A stretch of 64,000 nt of DNA from Flexivirga caeni (GTDB lineage Bacteria; Actinomycetota; Actinomycetes; Actinomycetales; Dermatophilaceae). Below are positions 1-9,722 of this stretch, one piece after another. The position numbers were made by a program, and so were the translations under genes. Numbering within the stretch: position 1 is the first letter of the stretch; every line of letters starts with the position of its first letter. The notes beneath the pieces were generated by a model. The model ran no database searches and was not told where the DNA came from. It was given only the letters and a program-made list of their open reading frames with translations. The stretch is taken from positions 124,001 through 188,000 of the forward strand of contig NZ_RJJQ01000011.1 of NCBI RefSeq assembly GCF_003724155.1. The letters run 5' to 3'.

Positions 1-42
1 TGTGCGACGCACACCGAGACCTGGTCCCTGGAGAGGTGCCCG

Positions 43-1611
43 ATGCAGCCGATGACGTTGGCCGAAGTGATCGAGCTTGCCGCGATCAAGGAGGGCCAGC
101 CCGAGGTTGCGCACGGCCACGATCACCTTGCCGATCCGGTGCGCTGGTGTCACGTCGGCGAGGTGCCGGACATCGGGGCCATGCTCACCGGCGGGGAGGT
201 CGTGCTGACGACCGGCGCCATGCTCGCGGCGGATCCGGATCAGGTCGCGTACGTCACGCAGATCGCCGAAGCCGGTGCCACCGCAGTGTTTCTCGGCATC
301 GGGCGGACCTTCGACGCCATACCGCAGGCGCTGCTGAAGGCGTGCAGGGCGGCGGACCTGCCGCTGGTCGTGATGTGGCGGCCGGTCGCGTTCGTGACGA
401 TCACCGAAGCGGTGCAGTCGACGATCCTGGCGCGGGCGACCAGCCGGTCGACGGTGTCGGAGAACGTGCGCGACACGCTGCACCGGCTGACCCTGCAACG
501 CGCGCCGATGCAGGCGCTGGTCGACGAGATCTCCGGACTCGCGGGGTGTCCGGTGGTGGTGGAGAACACGGCGCGGCAGGTGCAACTCGCAGCGGGCGAG
601 GCCGGGTTGCGGGAGGTGCTGCGTGACTGGACTCGCTTGTCGCAGTATGTTTCCCGTTTCGCCGGCACCGACGACGTCTACACCACCCCGGACGGCATCG
701 TGGCGGCGACACTGACCGAGCAGGGCCGGCCGTGGGGTTCGCTCATCCTCTTCGCGCACGGTGAACCGGCCGATCGCTCCGAGGTCGTGGCGCGGCGTGG
801 CGTCGAGGCGCTCAACCTGCACAAGCTGGTGTCGGCGGGCGGGGCCGACTGGCAACGGGAGGCGCAGGAGGTGCTGCTCGCGGACCTGCTCGGCGGGCAC
901 GGCGGCGCCGACCTGCTGGAGTTGCGCGCGAGGGCGTCGGGTTTCCGCATCCGGCACTGCCGGCTGACACCGCTGGCGGTCGCGCTCGGCCGGAACGAGC
1001 GCACGTGCGAGATGTTGCTGGAGCAGGCTCGGTCCGTGGCCCGGCGCTGCGGCGTCGGGGCGCTGGTCGGTCCGGTGGAGCACGGCACGGTGCGGCTCCT
1101 GGTGTCCACAGATCCGTCGGAGGACCCGGTGTCCACGGTGGACGGGTTCGCCGGACTGCTCGCGGGCGAATCCGAGGGGCGGATCGCGCTGGTGGCGGCC
1201 GGCCCCGCGGTGGACGGGCTGGGCCGGCTCAGCCAGTCGTTCGCGCGGGCCGAGCAGACTCTGGGGGCGGCGACGCGCCTTGGCTGGAGCGGGCGGGGTG
1301 TGGTCCGGCTCGCCGACCTGCGTCTGCCGGGCCTGGTCGAGGTGCTCGCCACCAACCACGACGTGCAGGACTTCGTCGATCGCGAACTCGGCGCGCTGCT
1401 GGACAGCCCCGAACTCGTCGACCTGCTCGAAACTTTCATTGCCAACGGTCTCAACAAGTCCTCGACCGCCCAGGCGCACCACCTTTCCCGGCCCGCGGTC
1501 TACCGCCGGCTGGAGCAGATCACCGAGCGGCTCGGCATCGACCTGGACGACGTCCGCGACGTCGCCGGGCTGTATGTCGCCCTTCTCGCCCTGCGCGCCC
1601 GTGGCCGGTGA
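43..1611 (+). CDS. PucR-family transcriptional regulator
   Basis: A 522-residue cytoplasmic DNA-binding regulator. Residues about 5-130 match the PucR N-terminal domain (starts MTLAEVIELAAIKEGQPEV, then GEVVLTTGAML), first described in a regulator of purine catabolism. Residues about 461-510 are the C-terminal helix-turn-helix typical of PucR/CdaR proteins (FIANGLNKSSTAQAHHLSRP, then AVYRRLEQITERLGI). The long middle part is a degenerate GGDEF-like region as in the family. The start is supported by GGAGAGG six bases upstream. The gene it controls probably lies left of the window, because the next gene is convergent. In actinobacteria such regulators govern purine, allantoin, proline, GABA or polyamine use; the effector cannot be read from the sequence. 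Confidence 0.88.
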   Translation: MQPMTLAEVIELAAIKEGQPEVAHGHDHLADPVRWCHVGEVPDIGAMLTGGEVVLTTGAMLAADPDQVAYVTQIAEAGATAVFLGIGRTFDAIPQALLKACRAADLPLVVMWRPVAFVTITEAVQSTILARATSRSTVSENVRDTLHRLTLQRAPMQALVDEISGLAGCPVVVENTARQVQLAAGEAGLREVLRDWTRLSQYVSRFAGTDDVYTTPDGIVAATLTEQGRPWGSLILFAHGEPADRSEVVARRGVEALNLHKLVSAGGADWQREAQEVLLADLLGGHGGADLLELRARASGFRIRHCRLTPLAVALGRNERTCEMLLEQARSVARRCGVGALVGPVEHGTVRLLVSTDPSEDPVSTVDGFAGLLAGESEGRIALVAAGPAVDGLGRLSQSFARAEQTLGAATRLGWSGRGVVRLADLRLPGLVEVLATNHDVQDFVDRELGALLDSPELVDLLETFIANGLNKSSTAQAHHLSRPAVYRRLEQITERLGIDLDDVRDVAGLYVALLALRARGR

Positions 1612-1623
1612 GCGCTCCTGGCA

Positions 1624-1700
1624 GGTCGAGTAGCCCCGGGGGAGCGTGCTTGGGCGACCGAGTAGCCCGGGGGAGCGAAGCGGAGGAGGGCGTATCGAGG
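1624..1700. repeat. Tandem GAGTAGCCC / GGGGGAGCG intergenic repeat
   Basis: Two near-direct copies of GNCGAGTAGCCCNGGGGGAGCG occur at 1624-1645 and about 1654-1675, followed by GAAGCGGAGG and GTATCGAGG. The same vocabulary (GGTCGAGCAG ... GGTATCGAGGCC) returns at 30291-30330. It lies just after the pucR-like stop and may act as a transcription end signal. Function is inferred only. Confidence 0.55.
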
Positions 1701-1724
1701 TGGCCACGCCGCGCACTCTCCTTC

Positions 1725-1813
1725 TGATCGAGAGGACCCCATCCGGATTGAGAGGACCCCATCCGGGTGCCCATTTTTGGGTCCGCTGGTGCGGTTGTGG
1801 GTCCTCTCGATCA
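1725..1813. repeat. Doubled-arm palindrome, GAGAGGACCC family, copy 1
   Basis: The outer arms GATCGAGAGGACCC (from 1727) and GGGTCCTCTCGATC (to 1812) are perfectly complementary over 14 bp. A second direct unit, TTGAGAGGACCC, begins at 1748, and a partial inverted unit GGGTCC lies near 1779. A second member of the family is at 38094-38181. Both sit between convergent genes, so a bidirectional terminator role is plausible. Confidence 0.75.
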
Positions 1814-1847
1814 ACGGGGGTACGACGGGAAGCACGCCGCGTCGTCA

Positions 1848-1924
1848 AGTGGCCCGAGTGGGCACTTACTGTCGAGTATTCATTCGCGTGTACTCGCTAG
1901 TAATTGCCCCGAGTGGTCACTTAC
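1848..1924. repeat. Paired CCCGAGTGGNCACTTAC units
   Basis: Two direct copies, GGCCCGAGTGGGCACTTACT (about 1851-1870) and TGCCCCGAGTGGTCACTTAC (about 1905-1924), are separated by an AT-richer spacer holding GAGTA and TACTC. Each unit is itself partly palindromic (AAGTG ... CACTT). It resembles half of the doubled-arm palindromes found elsewhere in this window. No gene is visible in the 1612-1982 gap. Confidence 0.5.
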
Positions 1925-1982
1925 GTGCGGGTACGTAGCCCTCCGTGAGCGGGCGGCACCAGATCCGCCGCCGCCATACGGC

Positions 1983-2825
1983 CTACTTGTCGGTAAGGGC
2001 GGTGTAGGTGTCGGGGCGGCGGTCGCGGTAGAACGCCCACGTGGCCCGCTGCTCGCGGATCGCGTCCAGGTCCAGGTCGCGCACCAGCAGCTCCTCGATC
2101 TGGTCGGAGGCGACGTCGCCCACGAACGCGCCGCGCGGGTCGGCGAAGTATGACGTGCCGTAGAAGTCGTCGTCGCCGAGCGGCTCGATGCCGACACGGT
2201 TGAGCGCGCCGACGTAGTACATGTTCGCGGCGGCAGCGGCGGTCTGCTCCAGCTTCCACAGGTGGTTGGACAGCCCGCGCGAGGTGGCCGAGGGGTTGAA
2301 CACGATCTCGGCACCGGCCAGGCCGAGCCCGCGCCAGCCCTCGGGGAAGTGGCGGTCGTAGCAGATGTAGACGCCGACCTTGCCGACCGCGGTCTCGAAG
2401 ACCGGCCAGCCGTCATTGGCGCCGGGGCGGAAGTAGAACTTCTCCCAGAAGCCGTGCAATTGAGGGATGTGGGTCTTGCGGTACTTGCCGAGGTAGCGCC
2501 CGTCGGCGTCGATCACGGCTGCCGCGTTGAACAGCACGCCGGGCTGGACCTCTTCGTAGATCGGCAGGATCATGACCTGCCCGGTCTCCTTCGCTATCGA
2601 GCTGAACCGCTGCACGATCGGGCCGTCGGGGATCGCCTCGGCATACTCGTACCAGGCCTTGTCCTGGACCTGCGCGAAGAACGGCCCCATGAACAGCTCC
2701 TGGAAGCAGAGCACCTGGCTGCCCTGACTGGCCGCCTGGCGCGCCGCCTCCTCGTGGGCGTCGAGCATCGACTCCTTGTCCCCACGCCAGTGGGTCTGGA
2801 ACAGAGCGGCTTTGACAGTGGTCAT
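1983..2825 (-). CDS. Nitrilase-superfamily amidohydrolase, beta-ureidopropionase / N-carbamoylputrescine amidase type
   Basis: A 280-residue carbon-nitrogen hydrolase. The catalytic triad is readable: Glu43 (CFQELF), Lys117 (KYRKTHIPQ) and Cys155 (VYICYDRHFPEGW). The YICYDRHFPEGWR context and the HGFWEKFYFRPG segment are typical of N-carbamoyl-beta-alanine or N-carbamoylputrescine amidases, which release ammonia and CO2 from N-carbamoyl amines in the cytoplasm. Either product, beta-alanine or putrescine, could feed the amine-catabolic cluster at 23-30 kb, but nothing in the sequence decides between them. It stands alone, convergent with the PucR-type gene. Family confidence is high; substrate confidence is moderate. 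Confidence 0.85.
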   Translation of the reverse strand: MTTVKAALFQTHWRGDKESMLDAHEEAARQAASQGSQVLCFQELFMGPFFAQVQDKAWYEYAEAIPDGPIVQRFSSIAKETGQVMILPIYEEVQPGVLFNAAAVIDADGRYLGKYRKTHIPQLHGFWEKFYFRPGANDGWPVFETAVGKVGVYICYDRHFPEGWRGLGLAGAEIVFNPSATSRGLSNHLWKLEQTAAAAANMYYVGALNRVGIEPLGDDDFYGTSYFADPRGAFVGDVASDQIEELLVRDLDLDAIREQRATWAFYRDRRPDTYTALTDK

Positions 2826-3019
2826 TGCTGGCCTCCCTCGGGGGCGTTCGTCAGTGATGTAGCGACGCTAACCCCGCGCACTCACCTCGCGGGCCGTCGC
2901 GCTGTCACGAGAACGTGCGGCGGTGTTACACCGTGTCGGAGTCGTCGTCGCGATGTGCGGCGACCGCCTCGTCGGTGACCGCTCGCTCGGGTGTCGGTCG
3001 AATCGAGTTGGTCGCAGAC

Positions 3020-3262
3020 AGATCCGGCGAATAGACTCTGGACATCAGCGTTCGAGCCGTCATCAGCGGCGAGCTTCCGGAAGAACGGCGCGGGAGCGCC
3101 CAGTAGAACCGGACGGGACGAGCCCGTCACAGCTCATGCACGAGCGGTCGTATGACGAGGAGCGTCTCGCCATACGGCAAGCGAGGTGGTACCGCGGTGC
3201 CGGCCCGACCGGGCAGGCGTCGTCCTCGAACAGGACGACCCGACCGCGAAAGAGACACCGCG
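3020..3262 (+). promoter_or_regulatory. T-box riboswitch (ileS leader)
   Basis: The universally conserved T-box bulge TGGTACCGCGG is at 3187-3197. Upstream are compact stems: CCGTC ... GACGG-type pairing around 3057-3090, GGCGC/GCGCC near 3088-3103, and GACGGG ... CCCGTC at about 3113-3129. Two ATC triplets that could be the isoleucine specifier are at 3044-3046 and 3062-3064. After the T-box, GTCGTCCT (3219) pairs with AGGACGAC (to 3239), just before the weak ribosome binding site GAAAGAGA. Actinobacterial ileS T-boxes are known to act on translation initiation, with uncharged tRNA-Ile freeing the binding site; the lack of a U-run here fits that. Confidence 0.88.
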
Positions 3263-3263
3263 T

Positions 3264-6200
3264 ATGACCTACCCCAAGGTCGATCTGACCGCCGCCGCAC
3301 CGACCGGAGTAGCGCCGTCCGCCGACTTCCCGGCGATCGAGCAGGCAGTCCGCGACTACTGGGCGGCCGACGACACCTTCCGGGCGTCCGTCGAGCAGCG
3401 TGACCCGGGCACCGACGGCGACAACGAGTTCGTCTTCTACGACGGCCCGCCCTTCGCCAACGGGCTGCCGCACTACGGCCACCTGCTGACCGGCTACGTC
3501 AAAGACCTGATCCCGCGCTACCAGACGATGCGCGGCAAGCGCGTGGAGCGCCGCTTCGGCTGGGACACTCACGGGCTGCCCGCCGAGCTGGAGGCGATGA
3601 AGCAGCTCGGGCTGAAGACCAAGGACGAGATCCTCGAGATGGGGGTCGACAAGTTCAACGACGCCGCCCGCGCGTCCGTGCTGCGCTACACCGACGAGTG
3701 GCGCGAGTACGTCGAGCGGATGGGCCGCTGGGTCGACTTCGAGAACGACTACAAGACCCTCAACCCGGACTTCATGGAGTCGGTCAGCTGGGTCTTCAAG
3801 ACGCTCTACGACAAGGGGCTGATCTACGAGGGCTTCCGCGTGCTGCCCTACTGCTGGAACGACGAGACGCCGCTGTCCAACCACGAGCTGCGCATGGACG
3901 ACGACGTCTACCAGCAGCGGCAGGACCCGGCCGTCACCGTCGGATTCCGTTGCACCGAAAGCAAACTCGACGTTCTGAAGGACGCGCACTTCCTGATCTG
4001 GACGACCACGCCGTGGACGCTGCCGTCCAACCTTGCGGTCATGGTCGGGCCGGACATCGACTACGTCGTGGTCGAGACCGACGTGCCCACGGGCACCACG
4101 CAGCGCTACGTGATCGCGGCCGCGCGGGTGGCGGCATACGCCAAGGAGCTCTTCGGCGACGCCAAGGCCGACCCGCAGGAGTATGTCGTGACGCGCCTCA
4201 CCGGCCACGACCTGCTCGAGTCGGTCTACGCGCCGCCGTTCAGCTACTTCGCCGACCACGAGAACGCGTTCCGCGTGGTGCCGGCTGACTTCGTGACGAC
4301 CACGGACGGCACCGGCCTGGTGCACAGCGCCGGCGCCTTCGGCGAGGACGACATGATCGTCACCGAGCGCGAGGGCATCGCACCGGTCATGCCCGTCGGC
4401 CCGGACGGACGCTTCACCGCACCCGTGGCGGAGTACGAAGGCATGCTCGTCTTCGACGCGAATCCGCACATCATCGACGACCTCAAAGCTGGGACCGGCT
4501 CGGTCACCGTGAGCACAGTGCTGGTGCGCCGGGAGACCTACGAGCACTCCTACCCGCACTGCTGGCGGTGCCGGAACCCGTTGATCTACAAGGGAGTCAG
4601 CTCCTGGTTCGTGAGCGTCACGGCGTTCAAGGACCGCATGCTCGCGCACAACCAGGAGATCAACTGGGTGCCCGAGAACGTCAAGGACGGGCAGTTCGGC
4701 AAGTGGCTCGCCGGCGCACGCGATTGGTCGATCACCCGCAACCGCTTCTGGGGCAGCCCGGTGCCGGTGTGGAAGTCGGACGACCCGGCATACCCGCGCA
4801 TCGACGTCTACGGCTCGTTCGCGGAGCTGGAGCGCGACTTCGGCGTGCAGGTCGACGACCTGCACCGCCCGGGCATCGACCGGCTCACCCGGCCCAATCC
4901 CGATGACCCGACCGGGAATTCGACGATGCGCCGCGTCGAGGACGTGCTCGACGTGTGGTTCGACTCCGGGTCGATGCCCTACGGCCAGGTGCACTATCCC
5001 TTCGAGAACGCCGACTGGTTCGAGCACCACTTCCCGGCCGACTTCATCGTCGAATACATCGGGCAGACCCGCGGCTGGTTCTACATGCTGCACATCCTGG
5101 CGACCGCGCTCTTCGACAAGCCGGCGTTCAAGAACGTCATCTGCCACGGCATCGTGCTGGGCAGCGACGGGCAGAAGATGTCCAAGTCACTGCGCAACTA
5201 CCCGGACGTCAACGAGGTCTTCGACCGCGACGGCGCCGACGCGATGCGCTGGTTCCTGATGAGCAGCCCGATCCTGCGCGGTGGCAACCTGATCGTCACC
5301 GAGCAGGGCATCCGCGACGGTGTGCGCCAGGTGCTGTTGCCGCTGTGGAGCAGCTGGTACTTCTTCAGTCTCTACGCGAACGCGGCTGAGACGGAAGGAC
5401 ATTGGCGGACCGACTCACCCGACGTGATGGACCGCTACATCCTGGCCAAGACGCGCGAACTGGTCGAGACGGTCCGGATGGACCTGGACGAGTTCAACGT
5501 CGCCGGCGCGTGCGAGGCCGTGCAGGGCTTCCTGGACGTGCTCACCAACTGGTACATCCGACGGTCAAGAGAACGCTTCTGGGGAACATCACCCCACGAA
5601 GTTCTCCGGTCGCAGGCTCCCTCCGATACTTCGCGGGGACCCCGAACAGATGCAGGTTGTCCAGACAGTGACAGTCAAGCCGCGTTCGACACGCTATACA
5701 CCGTGCTCGAGACCGTATGCCGGGTGGCGGCGCCGTTGCTGCCCTTCGTCGCCGAGCAGGTATGGCGAGGGCTCACCGGCGGCCGTTCGGTCCACCTGAC
5801 CGACTGGCCGCACGCGACCGACCTCCCGGCCGACGCGCGGCTGGTGGGGGCGATGGACCGCGCCCGGGCGATCTGCTCCACCACGCTGTCGGTGCGCAAG
5901 GCGCAGCAGCTGCGGGTCCGGCTGCCGCTGACAACGCTGACCGTGGTGACCGACGACGTCGCGGCGCTGCAGGACTTCGCCACCCTGATCGCCGACGAGG
6001 TCAACGTGCGGGAGGTGCGGCTGGTCGACCTGGCGACTGCGAGCGCGACGGACTTCGGCATCGAGCAGAAGCTGACCGTCAACGCCCGTGCCGCGGGTCC
6101 GCGGCTCGGCAAGGACGTGCAGCAGGCGATCAAGGGCAGCAAGTCCGGCGACTGGTCGGTCGCTGCGGACGGCACTGTCACGAGCGGCGGATTGGCTTTG

Positions 6201-6611
6201 CAAGAGGGCGAATTCACCCTTGAGTCGGTCGTGACCGACCAGGCCGAGGGCAACCGTGCACCGGCCATGCTGGCCGGTGGCGGCTTCGTCGTGCTCGACA
6301 CCGAGGTCACCGACGAGCTGCGCAGTGAGGGCCTGGCGCGCGACATCATCCGCGCCGTGCAGCAGGCGCGCCGCGAGGCCGGGCTCGACGTGAGCGACCG
6401 GATCCGGCTGGGCATCGCCGGCGACGACGAGGCGTGGCAGGCGACCGTCGCCCACCAAGAACTCATCATGCGTGAGACGCTGGCCGTGCAGTTCGGTTCG
6501 GCAGGTGCCGGACACACGCTGCCGGGTGCCACCGACGCCGACCTGGGCGGTGGCAAGCACGTGTCGATCTCCGTCGAACGGGCGGAGCAGGCGAAGGAGG
6601 CCGTGCGATGA
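3264..6611 (+). CDS. ileS: Isoleucyl-tRNA synthetase with an in-frame palindromic insert
   Basis: Charges tRNA-Ile with isoleucine; class I enzyme, cytoplasmic, 1115 residues from the ATG of MTYPKVDL. The HIGH-type motif HYGH is at residues 70-73 and KMSKS at 638-642. The editing domain lies between them and the anticodon-binding domain follows ([12 protein letters not shown]). An upstream GTG in the same frame at 3186 lies inside the T-box and is rejected as a start. Residues about 776-794 ([20 protein letters not shown]) are encoded by a 54-bp palindromic repeat that also occurs at 41192 and 62927. It falls between RERFW and [12 protein letters not shown], which are adjacent or nearly so in relatives. 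The gene starts a chain of overlapping genes to uppP. Confidence 0.97.
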   Translation: MTYPKVDLTAAAPTGVAPSADFPAIEQAVRDYWAADDTFRASVEQRDPGTDGDNEFVFYDGPPFANGLPHYGHLLTGYVKDLIPRYQTMRGKRVERRFGWDTHGLPAELEAMKQLGLKTKDEILEMGVDKFNDAARASVLRYTDEWREYVERMGRWVDFENDYKTLNPDFMESVSWVFKTLYDKGLIYEGFRVLPYCWNDETPLSNHELRMDDDVYQQRQDPAVTVGFRCTESKLDVLKDAHFLIWTTTPWTLPSNLAVMVGPDIDYVVVETDVPTGTTQRYVIAAARVAAYAKELFGDAKADPQEYVVTRLTGHDLLESVYAPPFSYFADHENAFRVVPADFVTTTDGTGLVHSAGAFGEDDMIVTEREGIAPVMPVGPDGRFTAPVAEYEGMLVFDANPHIIDDLKAGTGSVTVSTVLVRRETYEHSYPHCWRCRNPLIYKGVSSWFVSVTAFKDRMLAHNQEINWVPENVKDGQFGKWLAGARDWSITRNRFWGSPVPVWKSDDPAYPRIDVYGSFAELERDFGVQVDDLHRPGIDRLTRPNPDDPTGNSTMRRVEDVLDVWFDSGSMPYGQVHYPFENADWFEHHFPADFIVEYIGQTRGWFYMLHILATALFDKPAFKNVICHGIVLGSDGQKMSKSLRNYPDVNEVFDRDGADAMRWFLMSSPILRGGNLIVTEQGIRDGVRQVLLPLWSSWYFFSLYANAAETEGHWRTDSPDVMDRYILAKTRELVETVRMDLDEFNVAGACEAVQGFLDVLTNWYIRRSRERFWGTSPHEVLRSQAPSDTSRGPRTDAGCPDSDSQAAFDTLYTVLETVCRVAAPLLPFVAEQVWRGLTGGRSVHLTDWPHATDLPADARLVGAMDRARAICSTTLSVRKAQQLRVRLPLTTLTVVTDDVAALQDFATLIADEVNVREVRLVDLATASATDFGIEQKLTVNARAAGPRLGKDVQQAIKGSKSGDWSVAADGTVTSGGLALQEGEFTLESVVTDQAEGNRAPAMLAGGGFVVLDTEVTDELRSEGLARDIIRAVQQARREAGLDVSDRIRLGIAGDDEAWQATVAHQELIMRETLAVQFGSAGAGHTLPGATDADLGGGKHVSISVERAEQAKEAVR
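5591..5644 (-). repeat. 54-bp coding palindromic element, copy A (inside ileS)
   Basis: The + strand reads ACCCCACGAAGTTCTCCGG ... CTCCGATACTTCGCGGGGACC. It is the reverse complement of the elements at 41192-41244 and 62927-62979. The arms CCCCACGAAGT and ACTTCGCGGGG are inverted repeats with one mismatch. It keeps the ileS frame open without a stop codon. Confidence 0.88.
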
Positions 6612-7114
6612 AGGTAGCCAGCGGGGTGCTGCTGCGCGCCGCCACCGGCGACGACCTGCAGGGTGTGATCACCGTCGGCCAGCAGACCTGGCCGGTGACG
6701 TACGGGCCGATCGCCGGCGACGACTACGTCGCGATGGGCCTGGCCAAGTGGTGGACCGCGGACGCGACCGTCCCCGGCATACGGGCCGGTCGCGTCACCG
6801 TCGCCGAATACGACGGCGAGATCATCGGCATGACCTCGGTCGGTCCCCTCGACGGCCATCTGGCGCTGTGGAAGCTCTACGTGCTGCCCGAGTTCCAGGG
6901 CTCCGGGGTCGGCGGGATGCTGTTGCGTGCCGCCATCGCCAGGGCCAAGGCCGACGGGTATGACGAACTTGTCCTGTCCTACCTGGACGGCAACGACGGC
7001 GCGCGCGGCTTCTACGAGCACTACGGCTTCACCGAGACCGGGCGCGAGCACACCGGCGGTGGCGTGCCCGACTCGGTGTGGCTGCACCTGAAGCTGGAGG
7101 AGAACCATGGTTAG
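6608..7114 (+). CDS. GNAT-family N-acetyltransferase
   Basis: A 168-residue acetyl-CoA-dependent acyltransferase. The acetyl-CoA loop is visible as [18 protein letters not shown] around residues 95-112 (Q/RxxGxG/A type), followed by [13 protein letters not shown] near the C-terminus, a standard GNAT signature. The ATG overlaps the ileS stop by 4 bp and the stop overlaps folC by 8 bp, so it is translationally coupled inside the ileS-folC chain. The substrate is unknown. It could be a small-molecule or protein N-acetyltransferase; the operon position does not resolve this. Confidence 0.85.
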   Translation: MKVASGVLLRAATGDDLQGVITVGQQTWPVTYGPIAGDDYVAMGLAKWWTADATVPGIRAGRVTVAEYDGEIIGMTSVGPLDGHLALWKLYVLPEFQGSGVGGMLLRAAIARAKADGYDELVLSYLDGNDGARGFYEHYGFTETGREHTGGGVPDSVWLHLKLEENHG

Positions 7115-8498
7115 CGGCCGGCCGGATGCCGCGCAACGTGAGGCCGAGCGTGCCCTCGCCGTACGCACGCGGCTGCGCGAAGTGCAGGACGCCATCCTCG
7201 CGCGCACCCCGGAGTCCAGCCCGGAGCCGTCGCTGGAGCGGGTGCGTCGCATCCTCGAACTACTCGGCGACCCGCAGCGCACGTTCCCCGTCGTCCACCT
7301 GACCGGCACCAACGGCAAGACGACCACGACACGCGCCGTCGAACGGATCCTGCGCGAGACAGGCCTTTCCACCGGGCGTTTCACCTCGCCCCACCTGCAC
7401 GACATGCGAGAACGAATCTCGTTGAACGGCAAGCCGATCGAGCCCGAGCGCTTCATCGCGACGTATGACGACGTGCTGCCCTACGTCGAGCTGATCGACA
7501 ACGAAGCACGTGCCGTGGACGAGCCCACCACGAGCTACTTCGAGTTCCTGGTCGTCATGGCGTACGCCGCCTTCGCCGACGCCCCGGTTGACGTCGCGAT
7601 CGTCGAGGTCGGCCTCGGCGGCCGCTGGGACGCCACCAATGTCGCGGACGGGCAGGTCGCCGTCATCACCCCGATCTCGCTGGATCACACCCGGCTGCTC
7701 GGCTCGACGGTCGAGGAGATCACCCTCGAGAAGCGCGACATCATCAAGTCCGGCGCCATCACCGTCGTCGGGGAGCAGGAGCCGGGCGTCGACCAGCTGA
7801 TCGCCGAGCGCGTCGCCCAGGTCGGCGCCTCCGCCAAGCGGGAGACGATCGACTTCGAGGTGACCGAGCGCGACCAAGCGGTCGGCGGCCAGCAACTCAC
7901 CGTGCAAGGCCTCGCAGCCGTCTACCCCGATCTCTACCTGCCGCTGTTCGGGGTGCACCAGGCGCACAACGTCGCGACCGCCATTGCCGCGGCCGAGGCG
8001 TTCCTCGGCGGCGGTGAGCGACCGCTCGACATCGACCTGTTGCGCTCGGCGCTGGCCGACCTGGACTCGCCGGGGCGTCTGGAGATCGTGCGGCGCTCGC
8101 CGACGGTGCTGGTGGACGCGGCGCACAACGCCGCCGGCATCCGGGCGTTGCGCGACGCGATGAACGACTCCTTCACCTTCAGCCGCCTCGTCGGCGTGCT
8201 GGCGATCTTTGCCGACAAGGATGCCGAGGACATGCTCGGGGCCCTCGAGCCGGTGCTGGATCACGTGGTGATCTCCCGCAATTCGTCGCATCGCAGCATG
8301 CGGTCCGAGGAGCTGGGCGCCCTCGCCGTGGAGATCTTCGGGGAGGACCGGGTCGACGTCGTGCCGGATCTTGCCGACGCGATCGACCGTGCCGCGGAGC
8401 TCGCCGATGAGGGCGGCGTCGCCGGGGGAGTGCTGGCCACCGGCTCGATCGCCACGGCAGCGGACGTCCGCGCGCTGCTCGGCGTCACGACGTCGTGA
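7107..8498 (+). CDS. folC: Folylpolyglutamate synthase / dihydrofolate synthase
   Basis: Adds L-glutamate to dihydropteroate and to reduced folates using ATP. It has 463 residues, normal for actinobacterial FolC. The Mur-ligase-type P-loop GTNGKTT is at residues 67-73. It is followed by the family-diagnostic [29 protein letters not shown], and the C-terminal HNAAGI segment. It overlaps the GNAT gene by 8 bp at its start and DUF4233 by 4 bp at its end. The folate link continues at 38-40 kb with DHFR and ThyA. Confidence 0.96.
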   Translation: MVSGRPDAAQREAERALAVRTRLREVQDAILARTPESSPEPSLERVRRILELLGDPQRTFPVVHLTGTNGKTTTTRAVERILRETGLSTGRFTSPHLHDMRERISLNGKPIEPERFIATYDDVLPYVELIDNEARAVDEPTTSYFEFLVVMAYAAFADAPVDVAIVEVGLGGRWDATNVADGQVAVITPISLDHTRLLGSTVEEITLEKRDIIKSGAITVVGEQEPGVDQLIAERVAQVGASAKRETIDFEVTERDQAVGGQQLTVQGLAAVYPDLYLPLFGVHQAHNVATAIAAAEAFLGGGERPLDIDLLRSALADLDSPGRLEIVRRSPTVLVDAAHNAAGIRALRDAMNDSFTFSRLVGVLAIFADKDAEDMLGALEPVLDHVVISRNSSHRSMRSEELGALAVEIFGEDRVDVVPDLADAIDRAAELADEGGVAGGVLATGSIATAADVRALLGVTTS

Positions 8499-8902
8499 GG
8501 CCACCTGTGCTGATCCGCGGCATGCTCGTCTACGGCGTGGGCGAGAAGATGACGCGCCGCTTCGCCGGCATCGTCGTCGGGTCGCAGACCGTCGTGGTGT
8601 TCCTCGGGGCGCTGGTCGCGTGGGCGATCGCCAAATCGCAGGACAACGCCGCCCACACGGCATACCTCGTGGTGGGGCTGGTGCTCGCGGTGCTGTGTGT
8701 GGTCGCGTCCGGCACGCTGCGCCGCACGTGGGGCGTGACGCTGGGCTGGCTTGTCGAGGTCGCCTCGGTGCTCGCGGGATTCGTGCTGCCGATGATGTTC
8801 GTGGTCGGCCTGGTGTTTCTCGCGTTGTGGGTGACTGCGCTCGTCCAGGGCCGCAAGATGGATGCCTTGACCGCCCACCGCCAGGAACAGGACACCGCAT
8901 GA
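8495..8902 (+). CDS. DUF4233 membrane protein
   Basis: A 135-residue integral membrane protein with about four hydrophobic segments (for example [51 protein letters not shown]). Its N-terminus [15 protein letters not shown] and its place directly after folC identify it as the DUF4233 family, which follows folC in most actinobacteria. The GTG start overlaps the folC stop by 4 bp (GTGA), and its own stop overlaps uppP by 4 bp. The function of this family is not established. Confidence 0.85.
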   Translation: MRPPVLIRGMLVYGVGEKMTRRFAGIVVGSQTVVVFLGALVAWAIAKSQDNAAHTAYLVVGLVLAVLCVVASGTLRRTWGVTLGWLVEVASVLAGFVLPMMFVVGLVFLALWVTALVQGRKMDALTAHRQEQDTA

Positions 8903-9720
8903 CCTGGATCGAAGCGATCGTGCTGGGGATCGTGCAGGGACTGACCGAGTTCCTGCCGATCTCCTCCTCGGCGCACCAGCTGATCGTCGGCCGGCTTTTC
9001 TGGGGCAACGACGGCGGTGGCTCGGCGTTCACCGCCGTCAACCAGCTCGGCACCGAGACGGCAGTCATCGTCTACTTCTGGCGGGACATCGTCCGCATCA
9101 TCAATCAGTGGGCGCTCTCGGTTGCCGGCAAGGTGCCGCGCGCCGATCCGGATGCCCGGATGGGGTGGCTGGTCGTCGTCGGCACCATCCCGATCGGCGT
9201 GCTCGGCCTGGCCTTCAAGGGCTTCATCGAAGGGCCGTTGCGCAACCTGTGGGTCACCGCCAGCATGCTGCTCGTCTTCGCGATCATCATCGCCGTCGCG
9301 GACGCCACCACCGATCAGCACAAAACGCTGGATGATCTCGACAGCAAGGACGGCATCCGCTTCGGGCTATGGCAAGCTCTCGCGCTGATCCCTGGCGTAT
9401 CCCGTTCGGGCGGAACGATTTCCGGCGGTCTGTTCATGGGCTACAGCCGGGAAGCCGCCGCGCGCTACTCGTTCCTGCTCGCCATACCGGCGGTCGTGCT
9501 GTCCGGGTTGTTCGAACTCGCCGACCTGCACGGCAGCGGCGGTGACGGGTGGGGACAGATCGCGATCGCGACGGTCCTTGCGTTCGTCGTCGGGTATGCC
9601 GTCATCCGGTGGTTCATGCGCTACATCTCCACGCACGACTTCCGCCCGTTCGTCTACTACCGCCTCGCGTTGTCGGTCTTCCTCTTCGGGCTGCTCTTCC
9701 TGGACAAGATCGCTGCCTGA
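8899..9720 (+). CDS. uppP: Undecaprenyl-diphosphate phosphatase
   Basis: Dephosphorylates undecaprenyl pyrophosphate to recycle the lipid carrier for peptidoglycan and wall polymers; loss or excess alters bacitracin sensitivity. It has 273 residues and many membrane spans. The two active-site motifs are clear: [18 protein letters not shown] near the N-terminus and [17 protein letters not shown] in the second half. The ATG at 8899 overlaps the DUF4233 stop by 4 bp. A much longer same-frame reading from 8371 is an artefact of overlap with folC and DUF4233. It is the last gene of the ileS chain and is convergent with the next membrane protein. Confidence 0.95.
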   Translation: MTWIEAIVLGIVQGLTEFLPISSSAHQLIVGRLFWGNDGGGSAFTAVNQLGTETAVIVYFWRDIVRIINQWALSVAGKVPRADPDARMGWLVVVGTIPIGVLGLAFKGFIEGPLRNLWVTASMLLVFAIIIAVADATTDQHKTLDDLDSKDGIRFGLWQALALIPGVSRSGGTISGGLFMGYSREAAARYSFLLAIPAVVLSGLFELADLHGSGGDGWGQIAIATVLAFVVGYAVIRWFMRYISTHDFRPFVYYRLALSVFLFGLLFLDKIAA

Positions 9721-9722
9721 CG

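Noticed and set aside
1624-1924. CRISPR-like direct repeats in the 1.6-1.9 kb gap
   Set aside because: Only two copies of each unit, unequal spacing, and no cas genes.
3186-3263. Upstream GTG extension of IleS
   Set aside because: It starts inside the exact T-box bulge and adds residues absent from the family.
3063-5147. A 694-residue open frame antisense to ileS
   Set aside because: High-GC shadow of ileS; low-complexity Val/Arg/Asp-rich text with no domain, while the sense strand is a clear synthetase.
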